From the NCBI GenBank assembly GCA_963965975.1, contig OZ014423.1, positions 2,728,001-2,792,000 on the forward strand: a stretch of DNA of 64,000 nt, given 5' to 3'. The DNA comes from Xestospongia bergquistia (Eukaryota > Porifera > Demospongiae > Haplosclerida > Petrosiidae). The notes beneath the pieces are model-generated. The model was not told the origin of the DNA, made no database searches, and saw only the letters and a list, made by a program, of their open reading frames with translations. Shown piece after piece: positions 54,301 through 63,571 of the stretch. The position numbers and the translations under genes were made by a program. Positions within the stretch are counted from its first letter, which is position 1, and each line of letters starts with the position of its first letter.

Positions 54301-57300
54301 TTTTAAAGTGAATGACTGTATTATGAAATATTTTAAATATTTGGAGAATGGCTAAGCCTGTATAGGTGCAAGCTATTTGTAATTATACGAGGAGGATGAG
54401 GTTTAGCATATCAACTTTGCAATGGCATTTATTTTAACTCAAAACAGCTACTTATCAGCACTTACACAAACTAATTTATAAAATTTTAAAAATGTAACAC
54501 ATAAGTATGAAATTCACACTCTAAACGTCAGAACAACGACCTAACAGACGTCCAAGACACATTTCACAAAGATCCAATAGCCCACCTAGACCTCGCTATA
54601 TAAGGCACACACTCTCTCTCCCAATTTGGCTTTTATTTTCTTGCAACTCGAAAGGTGACCTAAAGTAAATATGTGTGCATGTATTAGAGATATTACCATG
54701 GGTGGTGAGGATGGGACAGTTGATATGCTCAACCTCATCCTCCTCGTATAATTACGAATAGCTTGCACCTATACAGGCTTAGCCATTCTCCAATTATACT
54801 TCGGAGAATGAGGTCTCACATCTCAACTTTGCAGGTTAGAAGCCATAGCTAACACCACCTGACCAAACGCTGGCTTAGTGGGCCTATAATAAAACCTTTC
54901 AAAAACCGATTGTGTTGACCAATCACCTGCTTCCAGGATTTCTGGGATTAATATACCAGCCATCGCTGCTGCCGTGGTTGTTGCTCCCCTCACAGAATGA
55001 GCTTTAAAAATTGAGGTGTCAATACCTGCCCTTGTCAGGACTGACTTAATCCATATGGCGATAGTAGCACATGTAGCAGGGTTATGACCTCTGGTGGTAG
55101 TGAGAAACAAGCTATCCTTCTGATCACCATCCTTATTCTCTCTGAACTGCTTGGTCTGATCTATATACTCTGAAGAGTACCCACAGGACAAAGGATAGGA
55201 TTATGTGGCAGTGATGGGAAGAAAAAGTCTTTTAATATCCAACCTGGTCTGCTCTGCTTAGCTAGGTGGCATGCCCCAAAAGTAGCTCCCTCTGGCGTAA
55301 TTTTGAGAAACGATAATTGAAGGCCAGCCAAGTTTGCTGACCGACATGGCCTGGACAAGGCTAATAAGGTGGACAACTTCATTGATAGAAACAATAATGA
55401 TTTATTTGATGATGACTCACTACTAATCCAATCCAGAACAGTAGAGACCTTCCAGGTACTCTTATACCGTGGTTGGGGTCGTCTCGAATTAAATACACCT
55501 CGTAGCATCCTGGATACCATGGGATGTTGACCTACCTGATGGCCATCCACTTTTTCATGAACTGAAGATATTGCTGAACGGTAAGAATTTATTGAACGAT
55601 ACTGGTATCCTTCCTCATACAACTCGGCTAAGAAATTCAAGATATCTGCTATAGGACCAGAAATGGGAGTTCTATCCCTTGAGTGACACCAGCACTCCCA
55701 CTTGTGAAAGAGTGAGTTGTAGTTTGAGTTTGACTTAGATCTCCACAATGCCAAGACGAGGCTTGAAGCCTGTTCAGAAAGCTCTCCCTTTCGGCATCCT
55801 TCCCTGATATAGGCCATGTGGCCAATTGAACTGTGTCTCCCTGAAAAGGGGGAGGAACTGGGTGTACCTGACACACTACCCCCCTGTGCACTGGTAGACG
55901 GTATGGATACACCACCAGCAGAGACAACAATGTTGGGTACCACACCTGAGTTTTCCATATTGGAGCTATCAACACCACATTGGCCTTCTGGTGCTGGACT
56001 TCTGACAGTACTCGAGCAATCAATCCCCACGGTGGGTTTGCATATCCCCGAAAATGATTCCATTCTTGAAGGAAGGCATCTGTTGCTTCTGCCTGAGGGT
56101 CTGGTTTCCAGCTGAAAAAACGTGGAACCTGGAATGTCAGCCTGGATGCAAACAGATCCACTTCTATTGGACCAAGTACCTCGACTATCCTCTGAAACAG
56201 GCTTGGGTGTAGTTTCCAATCCCAGCAATCTCTCATACGCCTGGATTCTTCGTCTGCTATGATGTTCAGACAGCCTGGAAGGTGCTCAGCTGATAGCACA
56301 ATTGCTCTCTCCATACACCACTCCCAACATTTCTTTGCTAGGGCTGTAAGAGGTTGGGACTGGACACTACCTTTCTTGTTGATGTAGGTCAGAGCTGAGA
56401 CATTGTCCATGTAGAGGTACACTGTCAGGTGCCTCTCGCTCTTCACAAACGACTGAATTGCCAGAAATGCTGCCAACAACTCCAGGTAGTTGATGTGACA
56501 TTGACTTTCCTCGTACGTCCACGGCCCACCTGTGCGGACCCCATGACAAACTTCTCCCCATCCCAATTTTGAAGCATCTGTCTGAATCTTTAGGAAGCGA
56601 GACGGCGGTTTCAGGCTGGACCCGTTCCAAAGTTTTGCCTGCTCCATCTACCACAAAAGCTCCTCCCTCTCTTGGTTCGTCACAGCAATGGCTGAGTCTA
56701 GGCCCCAAAAGTGAGAAAGGGTGGCATGTTTCACTCCTTGCAGAGCCCGATAGAATAAAGGAGCCAGTGGGATGGCTAACATTGCTGAATTGGCTCTCCC
56801 AATGAATTATGCTAGCTCCCTTCCTGTTATGGAAGTCTGGGCCAGGAGGCTCCTTGCCTGATTGCGAATTCTGCCCAATTTCTCCGCTGGGAGAGCGACG
56901 GTCATCGATCTGGAATCGATCTGGAACCCCAGAAACTCCAATGACTGCTGGGGATCCAACACAGACTTCTGGTAATTCACGGAGAAACCCAGGGCCTCGA
57001 ATAAGACCACCATCAGTCTGGCCAGTACCTGGGCTTCCTCTTTTTATGGCACTAGCAGCAAATTGTCGTCTATGTACGTTATCATCCGACAACCAAACTG
57101 TCTCATCCAGGCCACCACTGGTTTGACTATTTTGGTGAACACTCTGGGAGCAGCCGATAGGCCAAATGGGAGACATGTGAACTCATAGGTCTCCTCCTCC
57201 CATTGGAATCTCAACCATTTCGATCCTCCTGTTTGATTGGCAGGGCAAGCAGGAGGCATCCTTCAGATCCATTTTCACCATCCAATCTCCTTCCTGGATG

Positions 57301-60300
57301 AGGTCCCTGATCATCTGTATGTTTTCCATTTTGAAATGTTCCCAATGTAGGAACTGATTCAGGTCTTTCAGATTGAACACTGGCCTCATTGCTCCGTCCT
57401 TTTTTGGGACAAGGAACATCTGTGAGATCCACTGGGGATGCTGTGGGACCCTCACCCTCTCTATGGCCCCTTTTTCTAATAAACTTTTTATCTCTTCTCT
57501 CATAAGTGCCTCTTGCCTTCCTGGCAAATGCACTTGTCTCGGAGGGAATGATTGAGTTGGCACTGTAACTAACTCTAGACTGTAACCCTGTACTGTCTGT
57601 AACACCCACGGATCTGAAGTCACTTTTTCCAAATTTTGTTTGGCTATTGCCAATCGACCTGCCTTGGGAGCATTGGCTAATACCTCTTTCAGAGGCAGAT
57701 ACATTTCTTTTGTAACCCAATCGCTTATATGTACTATTGACAAAATACTTTTTAATTTTTTCTTTACTAAAAGACATGGATTTACATGGGGTCTCATTAT
57801 TACATTTACTACAGTACCTAATCTCTGTCTTTCTTGGACATCCCCAACTAGTCCTTCTTGGACACCACCAGTCAGTCCTTCTTGGACATTGTGTTGCCTG
57901 GAGGGAACTTCGCTCCGAAACTTTTTGGTGACTTCTGACTCCAAGATGGCCTCTGTTGGCCTCTTCTCTGGTAGAAGGGGCGGCGGTCTTGGAAACCGCT
58001 CCCACCTCCGCCCTGGTAGGAACGGCTGCCTCGAAAAAATGGCCTCGAACGCTGAGTCAAGGACACCTTTCGTAGACACTCCACCGCCTCAGATCTCTCT
58101 TTGGCTTTCCTCTCAAAGCATGGCCCGAACAGTGCTGCCTGCAAAAAATCTTCGTCCTCCACCAGCGATTTTAAGTCTGGATTCAGCCGACTGAGGGCCT
58201 TCGACCTCCTCTTCAGGCTGAAGTGAGCCGACGCATTCCCTATGAACACCAAGGCCTGTTGTATAGCTGTCAACATACCTCCGGATCCAGTCTCTCTGGC
58301 ACCGTCAGCTCCTCCATCGCTGCCACAAGAGGCCCCGCAGTGTCCAACACGAAATTTTGGAGGCGAAATAATTTTCTGTCAAATTCAATAGCGTCCTTCG
58401 GCAGCTCACTTTTCAAAATACTGTCCAATTTCGGGCAAAAGGTCTCATCTCCCTCCAGAACACTGAATCGATCCATCCACGTTCTCCTCGTCTTATTGTC
58501 AGCGGGCCTAACCTTACAGAAAGCTGACTGTAGAAATGCCTTCGTTGGCTCAGACACTTCAAATATGGGTTTCCTATCCATGTCCGACTCCTCTGGTATC
58601 TCACCTGTCTCTTCGTCTGAGATGTCATCTGCCTCATTATAACCAGCTTCTTTGCTGGAGGCAGAGGGCGGCTTGTCCTTGGCCTTTGCCAATACCGATG
58701 ATAAGGTCCCCAACTGCGACATCATGTCCTGAAACATCTGTTTCATCTCTGACTGGAGATTGTTGATTGTAGAATTTTCCTCGATGCTCATCTCAACTTC
58801 AAAGTAAGTGCTTGACTGTTTAATACGCTGCTAAAATAAAAGCCAAATTGGGAGAGAAAGTGTGTGCCTTATATAGCGAGGTCTAGGCAGGCTATTGGAT
58901 CTTTGTGAAACCTCTCTTGGACGTCTGTTAGGTCGTTGTTCTGATGTTTAGAGTGTGAATTTCATACTTATGTGTTACATTTTTAAAATTTTATAAATTA
59001 GTTTGTGCATTGCAAAGTTGAGATTTGAGACCTCATTCTCCGAAGTATAATAGAATATAAAGAAAAATATATAGTCAATGTGTTGATAAATAAAAATGAT
59101 ATTAATATCTTTATAGAGTAATACAATACAGGTAAGTATGTGTCCAGTTTAAAATGTCAGGTAATAAAAATTAATTGATTTCTTTGGACACAGATTACAT
59201 TTTCTAATGTTCATTCAGTTCTATGGGATCAAGTGATCCGTTTCCAATCCCGGTTATGTAGTCTATACTATCTATGATCTTACAAACCTATAATGTACAA
59301 CCAAAATCTGGAACCCAACCCAAATGCAAACAGCTCACTGACGCTCAGATTCTAAGAGACAGCTAGTGGTACTCATGCTCATGTGTGGTTTGTGTCAATT
59401 AATATTGCACTAATGGCAGTGGCTTTCACATGGTAATAGACTGTTCATATACTTTTATGCTGTTACTAGAGCCAACCCAAAAAAACCTAAACTTTAAACA
59501 CTTGAGTATGGAACATGAGAGCGGACATTCCAATTCTTTTTTCTATTTTTACTATTCTATGAGATATGAGAATATTAATAGTAACAATTGTTGATAACTT
59601 ACTTGAGAAAGAAGTACTTGAGCTAGCAGTTGCTCTTACTTTACAAGTGCCTACAAAATAGAACTATAGTTTCTTACAATATTTGTTGACGTATGGGTAA
59701 GACAGTAAAACCTATTGATCAATAGTCTTGGAGAAACAATCTCTTGACTTGAGTGCGTAAATGCAAGCATTGCAATTCCAGTTTGCTGCTTGTGGTTTTT
59801 TCTGTTACTTACTTTTCTGTAGAATTGACTGCTACGATTTTACCTACACTTTAATGTAAAAAACAAAGAAGGAATAGACAATGTTGTAGACATAGATCTC
59901 AGTGACTTATAATTAACAAGGAGGCAAATCACAAGTATACCTTGACACTATACAGTGGTTAAAAGAATAATTTCTCTTTTGAAGTACATATTAGTTGTGA
60001 GAATCATTTCTCCAAAAATACTTGGTTAATTTTCTTGCACAATGTTTTAAAATTAAGTCAATCATTGTCATTGAAATTGCATACAGCAATAAAAATATGA
60101 AAGCAAAAGATCACCCAACACTTGACACACACCTTACAATAGTCATAAAACTACTATAAAACACAATACTACAGCTACAGAAACAGATAAGGAACAGTAG
60201 TTGAACATAAGTCCTATCCATGTCAGTCTTGACACCTCTGGTAACACTCATTAACCACATAAAGTACTTAATGGGCACTGTGACCTGAAAATGACTGCTG

Positions 60301-63300
60301 CATATTATCTGGCTTTCAAATGTTACTATAAGGTGTTGATATACACCTACTAGACATTTATATGTACCTTTAAGCCATGGTGATTCTATCTAAAGGAAAA
60401 ACCATAATTCAAGTAGGAAATTAGATAGTAGCCAAACATACAAATTATTCTTAATTTCTTTTGCTCTTTCTTTTGATTTTGGTTCCAGAAAGTTAGCTCA
60501 AGATTGCTTTTTGATGATTTTAGTAACAACTGCCTGAGGCAAGCAATTCTGACAATGTACCTTCTACTATGTGTGTTGTCACTTGTCAGTTGACCAAACA
60601 GATAGCTATGAGACTTGGCAATTATAAGCCTGTTCCTGAGGCAGTTGTTTTAAGATCATAAGTATATCAAACAGTGAATAAGTTGATGGTCTTTGGTCTG
60701 TGGCTGAGAGCCAAAGCCAAGAGGTTTATTGATGCCATACATTATCAAAACATTGTATACCTGACTTCTACCATGAAGCTGTAGTAGTAGAGTATGCTCA
60801 GTGCTCATTAGCAACTCTTGATATTATAAAAGAGCTTACTCTTTAAGACACAATGGAGCAGACAAGTGAGACATCTACTATTCATTGAAAGTAGTTTCTT
60901 TCTAATCTTCTGGAAATTTTCAGCAGATCAATGCACCCGAACTTTTAATATGGCCACCTTTTATATATGTAGCAGCCACAGCAATATATTGAACTACTCT
61001 CCTCAGAAATACTTGAAGACCACATCTCATTTTAATAGTGCTTTACTAGACTTTATCTTCAGAAGCTCTGCTTGACCTAACAGTATAATCTCCTTTCATT
61101 AAGCACAGTAGTGCTTAGTATGTATGAATGACCCTGATGAAAAACTTAGGCCTCAATAACAATCTTCAAAAGCACTGACTTTCAAGCATTTGTAATTATT
61201 TATGAATGTTTTAATATTGCTAGTCACTTTAAGTCAAAATTTTCAACATTTTAACCTGGTAATGCAGTTAGCCTCAATTACACAAACTTGTCCTTCAACA
61301 AACCACTACAGGTGCCTTATATATATATGACATTTTTTCACCTGGCATGTGCCATACAATCCTGAAATTGCTTTGGACCATGTGTTATGTATATATATGA
61401 CAGGATATGTTTGTTTTCATCAATTTATTGTATTGTCATATGCAACTTTCAAAACCAACAAATAAATTAACTCTCATACAATAATTGCTAACGCACATGG
61501 CAACCAATTAAGATTATTACTTTTGCCATGAATTGGGCATGAGTAATCAAAGGTTGTGAGTGATTATACTAACGTTGAAACAATCTTAGGACTTTTATAT
61601 ATTCAATTCATTTTCATGTTCTATTGCACCAAGACCAATTTTGGTTTCCATAACGTTGATTACGCATACTACATGAAACCATTTATACATATCAATGGCC
61701 TCTTGTCTATCAATTTCAGCATGCTAGCTGGTATCTGTTATAGAACTTAACATGCCCATTGATGTATCATAATAAGACACTTTTCAATAAAAAAAACACA
61801 AGCAAGGTGCCAACAATGAAGATGGCATTACTCCCACATAATGTTACATGATGTAAAGACTGCTTTATAGCTATTGATATTGTTGTTATCAGTCATCATG
61901 GGCAAGGGTTACGGTACTTGCTTTGTGTGTGTCTGTACCTAGAAGACCACTTTAAATTGGCAATGATAGTCACCAAATAAAGAAAACTTGAAAAATTGGA
62001 AATACCTTTCAAAAAAGCACATGCAAGAGAAGAGTCCATCACTCCAATAAAACTGTGTGTATAAACTATAAAATATAGTTAGCTACACCTCTAATGTGGG
62101 AATATTCATAAAAAATATTTTGTTCTGAAGTTATGGCTAATTTTATTACCTAAACAGCCTTCTTTGCTAAGAAGATACATCTGAGATAGTTGAGACTACC
62201 TGATATAATGTTACATCCAAGTCTACAAAAAATGCATCTTAGCAAAAGAACAGAGTCTTAAACAACTGTTACTTACAAAACATGACTGACACTTGCCATG
62301 CATATGGTTTTTAGCACTGTCTGCCACCATCATTTGCATAAAGCAAAGCTATGATTATAAGACTTCTATTTTGTTATAAGTTAATTTGTACAGTGACAGC
62401 ACAACTAACACTACTCAGTGAATTCAGCTATATACTGTTGTGGAATTTAATACATTTCATTAATGAATAGTATTTGATTTCTTCATGCGTTCCATTATCA
62501 GGGTTGGGGTCAATTACATGAAAATGATTACGATTATGATAATACGATTATGATAACACAGTGATTATGAAAGGTGATTACAATTACAATTATAGGGAAA
62601 AAAGCATGATTATGATTACAATTATCATTACGATTACAGATTACAGTCTAGCAGTGACAGTATATATAGGCTTTTTACATTCAGCTGGAAATATGCAAGG
62701 TGTAATCAGTGTAACCACATGTTCTTTCATGCATCATTTTATAAATATTACATCAGTAGATGCTAACACAGGCAACATGTACTTGTTCCATGTACTACTT
62801 GCAATGGCTACTGTAATCGCTGTAATCACTTGTGATTATAGTAATTACTTTGTTTGATTATAATTACGATCACTGATTACACTGTTTCTGGAAAGTTGAT
62901 TACGATTACCATTGCGATTACAGCAAAAAATGTAACTGATTTTAATCAATTACAATTATGATTGTAATCGGCCCCAACCCTGACCATTATGTAAGAATGA
63001 TTCCATTGCCATTGCTGCTACCATGTTTGTTATCAGTGGATGCTGAACCATCCCTGCATCACATTCATTTTTATTAAAAACTTATATATTTGTTCACGAT
63101 GCCTTTTAAAAAAGTATAGAACATATGTAGCACTATGTAGTTGGTGAGAAATGCACACTTTACTATTAAATCTGCACTCAGTATATATGCAAAAGCACAC
63201 AGTTCATCCTACATATGTGAAAATGGTGGCTAAGTACTGTTTCGTTATTGGCTTCAATCAGAAACTACAAAGTCAGCATTTCACTTATAACTACTGAATC

Positions 63301-63571
63301 TTAGGCTAATCTTACAGTTATAAATTTGTTTTTATAATGCTAACAGTATGTTGTTCATAGGCTGGATTACTTGAGGAAATGATAGAAGACACTATGGAAG
63401 GACTTGAAGACGATGATGTTGAGGACTTGGCTGATGAGGAAGTAGAGAAAGTTCTTCTTGAAATAACCCAGGGTATTATTACATGTGCAATATAACTTAC
63501 TATCTTTGTCTTTAGGTAAACTAGGAGATACTGATGCTATCCCTACAGGATTGCCTAAGGAAACTGAAGGG
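42346..63571 (+). CDS. CHMP3: CHMP3 (VPS24) ESCRT-III subunit, 3' end outside window
   Basis: Six exons are visible: 42346-42384, 42436-42496, 44139-44318, 44367-44488, 63361-63472 and 63516-63571, with consistent phases. The protein starts MPLLGKKPDPKEQ and has EWRSKLRKEQRVIDRQIR, HSIRDAAKKGQTDVC, SRKAVSKLYTSKAHMNSV, STEVMHSMQ and EIRQAMMDLSREMNK, followed after the giant intron by EEMIEDTMEGLEDDD and VLLEITQGKLG. These match the helix order of CHMP3/Vps24. CHMP3 caps ESCRT-III filaments on endosomes and in cytokinesis and recruits VPS4. The last exon with the C-terminal MIT-interacting motif is beyond the right edge. The intron 44489-63360 (18.9 kb) is about ten times longer than neighbouring introns and carries several mobile elements on the opposite strand. 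Confidence 0.93.
42497..44138. other. CHMP3 intron 2, no feature seen
   Basis: 1.6 kb of AT-rich intron without recognised exon or element. Confidence 0.55.
44489..45896. other. Start of the giant CHMP3 intron
   Basis: 1.4 kb with no recognised element. Open frames here lack motifs. Confidence 0.55.
45897..46010 (+). repeat. Dispersed repeat, copy A
   Basis: About 114 bp, roughly 80 percent identical by eye to 53101-53215 in the same orientation. The core GGGTATTTCCC (45937-45947) and GGGAAATACCC (45982-45992) can pair, with a conserved AACTGTCAAGCCACTTT between them. Copies A and B bracket the Helentron-type region. Confidence 0.75.
46541..47428 (-). CDS. RPA-like ssDNA-binding protein with zinc ribbon (transposon-encoded type)
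   Basis: An intact intronless frame of 295 residues starting MAKCSLDF at 47428. In-frame ATGs further upstream (for example 47470) are possible. The middle shows OB-fold-like segments related to the large RPA subunit (ERVTIQVTVLKIHEPQALPG, QDVVVADSTSKAIVTLWES, YQLNRLETRSYQGKQYLAF). The end is a C-x2-C / C-x2-C zinc ribbon (CINCNKTV, ECSVCNTT) and a basic tail. RPA-like proteins of this form are carried by Helitron and Helentron elements and by expanded families in some invertebrates. The ORF lies antisense in the CHMP3 intron, 2 kb downstream of the decayed Rep/helicase gene on the same strand. It has no internal stop, unlike its neighbour. The OB-fold assignment is from motif resemblance. 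Confidence 0.7.
   Translation of the reverse strand: MAKCSLDFKSPYTVKIPKSTPLSPSDVTASDQHATVTGMLASLSPLKPSKYFDGELTDGHLIMRLVGFDKAKQQELQAFCDYNVPITLQDCQIQRNKFKNTFEVVLKSHTKIEESQSHFDVADIKTAETSVIQLDKVNQLPQHERVTIQVTVLKIHEPQALPGGKIKQDVVVADSTSKAIVTLWESSIGLLKTQKSYQLNRLETRSYQGKQYLAFPTAPSIDEIADLEDVIEPTTSSDEDNEEILKAVTVSGFKQLETIYTCINCNKTVHPVNAHIGECSVCNTTQKLKKPKQTA
47429..48554. other. Non-coding stretch upstream of the RPA-like ORF
   Basis: Apart from the B-box-like site at 47828-47868 and a leader shared with the Rep gene (about 47597-47626), nothing is recognised. Confidence 0.5.
47828..47868 (+). other. tRNA-like B box with T-rich stop
   Basis: GAGTTCGAATCCCGG fits a T-arm/B-box of a tRNA gene or tRNA-derived SINE, and a T-rich run starts 8-10 bases later. 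I could not fold a convincing acceptor, D and anticodon arm upstream, so this is not called a tRNA gene. It may be a degenerate SINE head. Confidence 0.3.
48595..48850. repeat. Purine-rich degenerate repeat with G14 tract
   Basis: Imperfect units of the type GGAxGGxxxTTGAT fill this region. A run of 14 G lies at 48759-48772. The complementary strand gives a Pro/Ser/Leu open frame that reflects composition, not a gene. Quadruplex formation is possible. Confidence 0.65.
48851..49525. other. Spacer before the Helentron-type pseudogene
   Basis: No coding or structural feature recognised, apart from short repeats of a TGGTTTGGC type near 49380-49450. Confidence 0.5.
49526..52714 (-). pseudogene. 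Decayed Helentron-type Rep/PIF1-helicase/endonuclease
   Basis: One reading frame continues through three stops (52022-52024, about 51684-51688 and 51158-51160). The 5' part has a zinc-ribbon start (CPQC, CKSCQHMF) joined directly to the tyrosine motif region (MYVASYIIKTERSMGELLKH). The HUH histidine motif expected between them is absent. FLTHREVSTQEAVYRLLSLP and SLIDRYQHRPQQL match the linker of animal Helitrons. The helicase has Walker A SGPGGVGKSH, but its Walker B reads IDKVSM instead of IDEVSM, then LAWATTIHKVQGLTL and AYVAFSRVKTLTGL. The C-terminal 200 residues are an APE-like endonuclease (CETWL, GDFNEN, SDHDTV), as in Helentrons. Two stops replace expected Trp and Gln codons by transitions. 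The element is dead, and its ends were not defined. Confidence 0.82.
52919..53062 (+). repeat. Direct repeat C1
   Basis: Related to 53276-53415 (copy C2). Both contain GCTCGATCTCCGCAACGC, CATTTTCAGAGAAAA and a CATGCCGAATA stretch, and both end in GTAACAGACA. Confidence 0.7.
53101..53215 (+). repeat. Dispersed repeat, copy B
   Basis: Partner of 45897-46010, with the same paired core GGGTATTTCCC / GGGAAATACCC. It lies between direct repeats C1 and C2. Confidence 0.75.
53276..53475 (+). repeat. Direct repeat C2 with CAGA run
   Basis: Partner of C1 at 53276-53415, continuing into a CAGACAGA run and ACTATAACCCTC, which links it to the repeat at 13733-13776. The minus-strand open frames here follow the repeat and show no domain. 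Confidence 0.65.
53476..54340. other. Intron spacer left of the DIRS element
   Basis: 865 bp without recognised feature. Confidence 0.5.
54341..54639. repeat. DIRS left inverted terminal repeat
   Basis: From CACAAACTAATTTATAAAA to GGCTTTTATTTT it is the inverted copy of 58833-59005. The outer part carries an extra extension of about 40 bp absent from the right repeat. Confidence 0.85.
54719..54833. repeat. DIRS internal complementary region
   Basis: The first part (54719-54793) is the reverse complement of the left outer end (54341-54421). The second part (54792-54833) equals the reverse complement of the right outer end (59010-59051). Together they mirror the joined element ends, as expected for the template used to close the circular form. 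The recombinase stop codon at 54823-54825 lies inside it. Confidence 0.88.
54823..55800 (-). pseudogene. DIRS tyrosine recombinase remnant
   Basis: Two frames cover the recombinase: about 55161-55800 and 54823-55191, joined by a frameshift near 55180. LLALSRPCRSANLAGL provides the first catalytic arginine region. FKAHSVRGATTTAAAMAG gives H-x-x-R, GDWSTQSVFERFYYRP supplies the late catalytic position and the tyrosine. Domain content is otherwise complete. Confidence 0.82.
55649..57259 (-). pseudogene. DIRS RT 3' part, RNase H and methylase-like domain
   Basis: One frame runs from the RT fingers/palm (FTCLPFGLSAAPRVF, catalytic TYIDDNLL) through RNase H (QTDASKLGWGEVCHG, YLELLAAFLAI, MDNVSALTYINKKG) to a DAM-like domain with DLFASRL, FFSWKPDP and YANPPW. 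Three in-frame stops interrupt it (57044-57046, 56807-56809 and just before 56647, where an expected Trp codon reads TAG). Confidence 0.82.
57256..58079 (-). pseudogene. DIRS pol N-terminal part (start of RT)
   Basis: The frame overlaps the end of the gag-like region and ends in the RT fingers: MFLVPKKDGAMRPVFNLKDL, then MVKMDLKDA. A frameshift near 57250-57256 separates it from the rest of RT. A short tandem repeat encodes VQEGL-type units at about 57835-57895. Confidence 0.75.
57872..58791 (-). pseudogene. DIRS gag-like gene, frameshifted
   Basis: The first frame starts at the ATG 58789-58791 and ends at 58270. The second frame starts 58276 and runs to 57872. They overlap by seven bases at ATGTTGA. 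The protein sense continues smoothly across (LDPE then LTAIQQALVFIGNASAHF), so a one-base indel is more likely than true overlapping genes. The first frame has a Met/Gln-rich coiled start and an acidic stretch (ISDEETGEIPEESD). The second ends in an Arg/Gly-rich basic segment. Confidence 0.7.
58833..59051. repeat. DIRS right inverted terminal repeat with TATA box
   Basis: Inverted partner of the left repeat. On the minus strand it contains CTATATAAGG at 58867-58876, 76-85 bp upstream of the gag ATG, and is the probable promoter. The same box appears in the left repeat near 54597-54605, pointing the other way relative to the element. Confidence 0.8.
59052..62498. other. Giant CHMP3 intron, segment without recognised elements
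   Basis: 3.4 kb of AT-rich sequence. One imperfect inverted pair (AACAACTGCCTGAGG near 60527 and its near complement near 60636) is visible. Short open frames lack motifs. Confidence 0.5.
62499..62982. mobile_element. hAT-type MITE made of GATTAC-like repeats
   Basis: 484 bp with terminal inverted repeats CAGGGTTGGGG, flanked by TCCATTAT (62491-62498) and ACCATTAT (62983-62990), an 8-bp target duplication with one mismatch. The interior is built of degenerate ATTACGATTATGAT-type units, with opposite orientation in the two halves. An open frame inside is compositional. The CAGGG terminus and 8-bp duplication fit hAT transposons. Confidence 0.85.
62991..63360. other. End of the giant CHMP3 intron
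   Basis: 370 bp between the MITE target duplication and the next CHMP3 exon, with no feature seen beyond the 3' splice site at 63359-63360. Confidence 0.5.

Larger units (their letters stand above)
54341..59051 (-). mobile_element. DIRS-type tyrosine-recombinase retrotransposon (decayed copy)
   Basis: A 4.7-kb element with inverted terminal repeats (54341-54639 and 58833-59051) and an internal complementary region (54719-54833). Minus-strand coding order is gag-like, reverse transcriptase, RNase H, a DNA-adenine-methylase-like domain, and tyrosine recombinase. This is the order and repeat layout of DIRS1-like elements, which integrate through a circular intermediate and make no target duplication. 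Several frameshifts and stops show that this copy is inactive. It lies antisense in the CHMP3 intron. Confidence 0.9.

Noticed and set aside
57211-58005. Long alternative frame opposite or beside DIRS pol
   Set aside because: It is a shifted frame of the pol coding sequence, which is GC-richer and so stays open by chance.
58270-58276. ATGTTGA overlap as a programmed stop/restart between two gag frames
   Set aside because: The protein sense is continuous across the site and the copy has many other frameshifts, so a one-base indel is simpler.
62561-62857. 98-codon plus-strand frame
   Set aside because: It lies within the hAT-type MITE made of GATTAC-like repeats.
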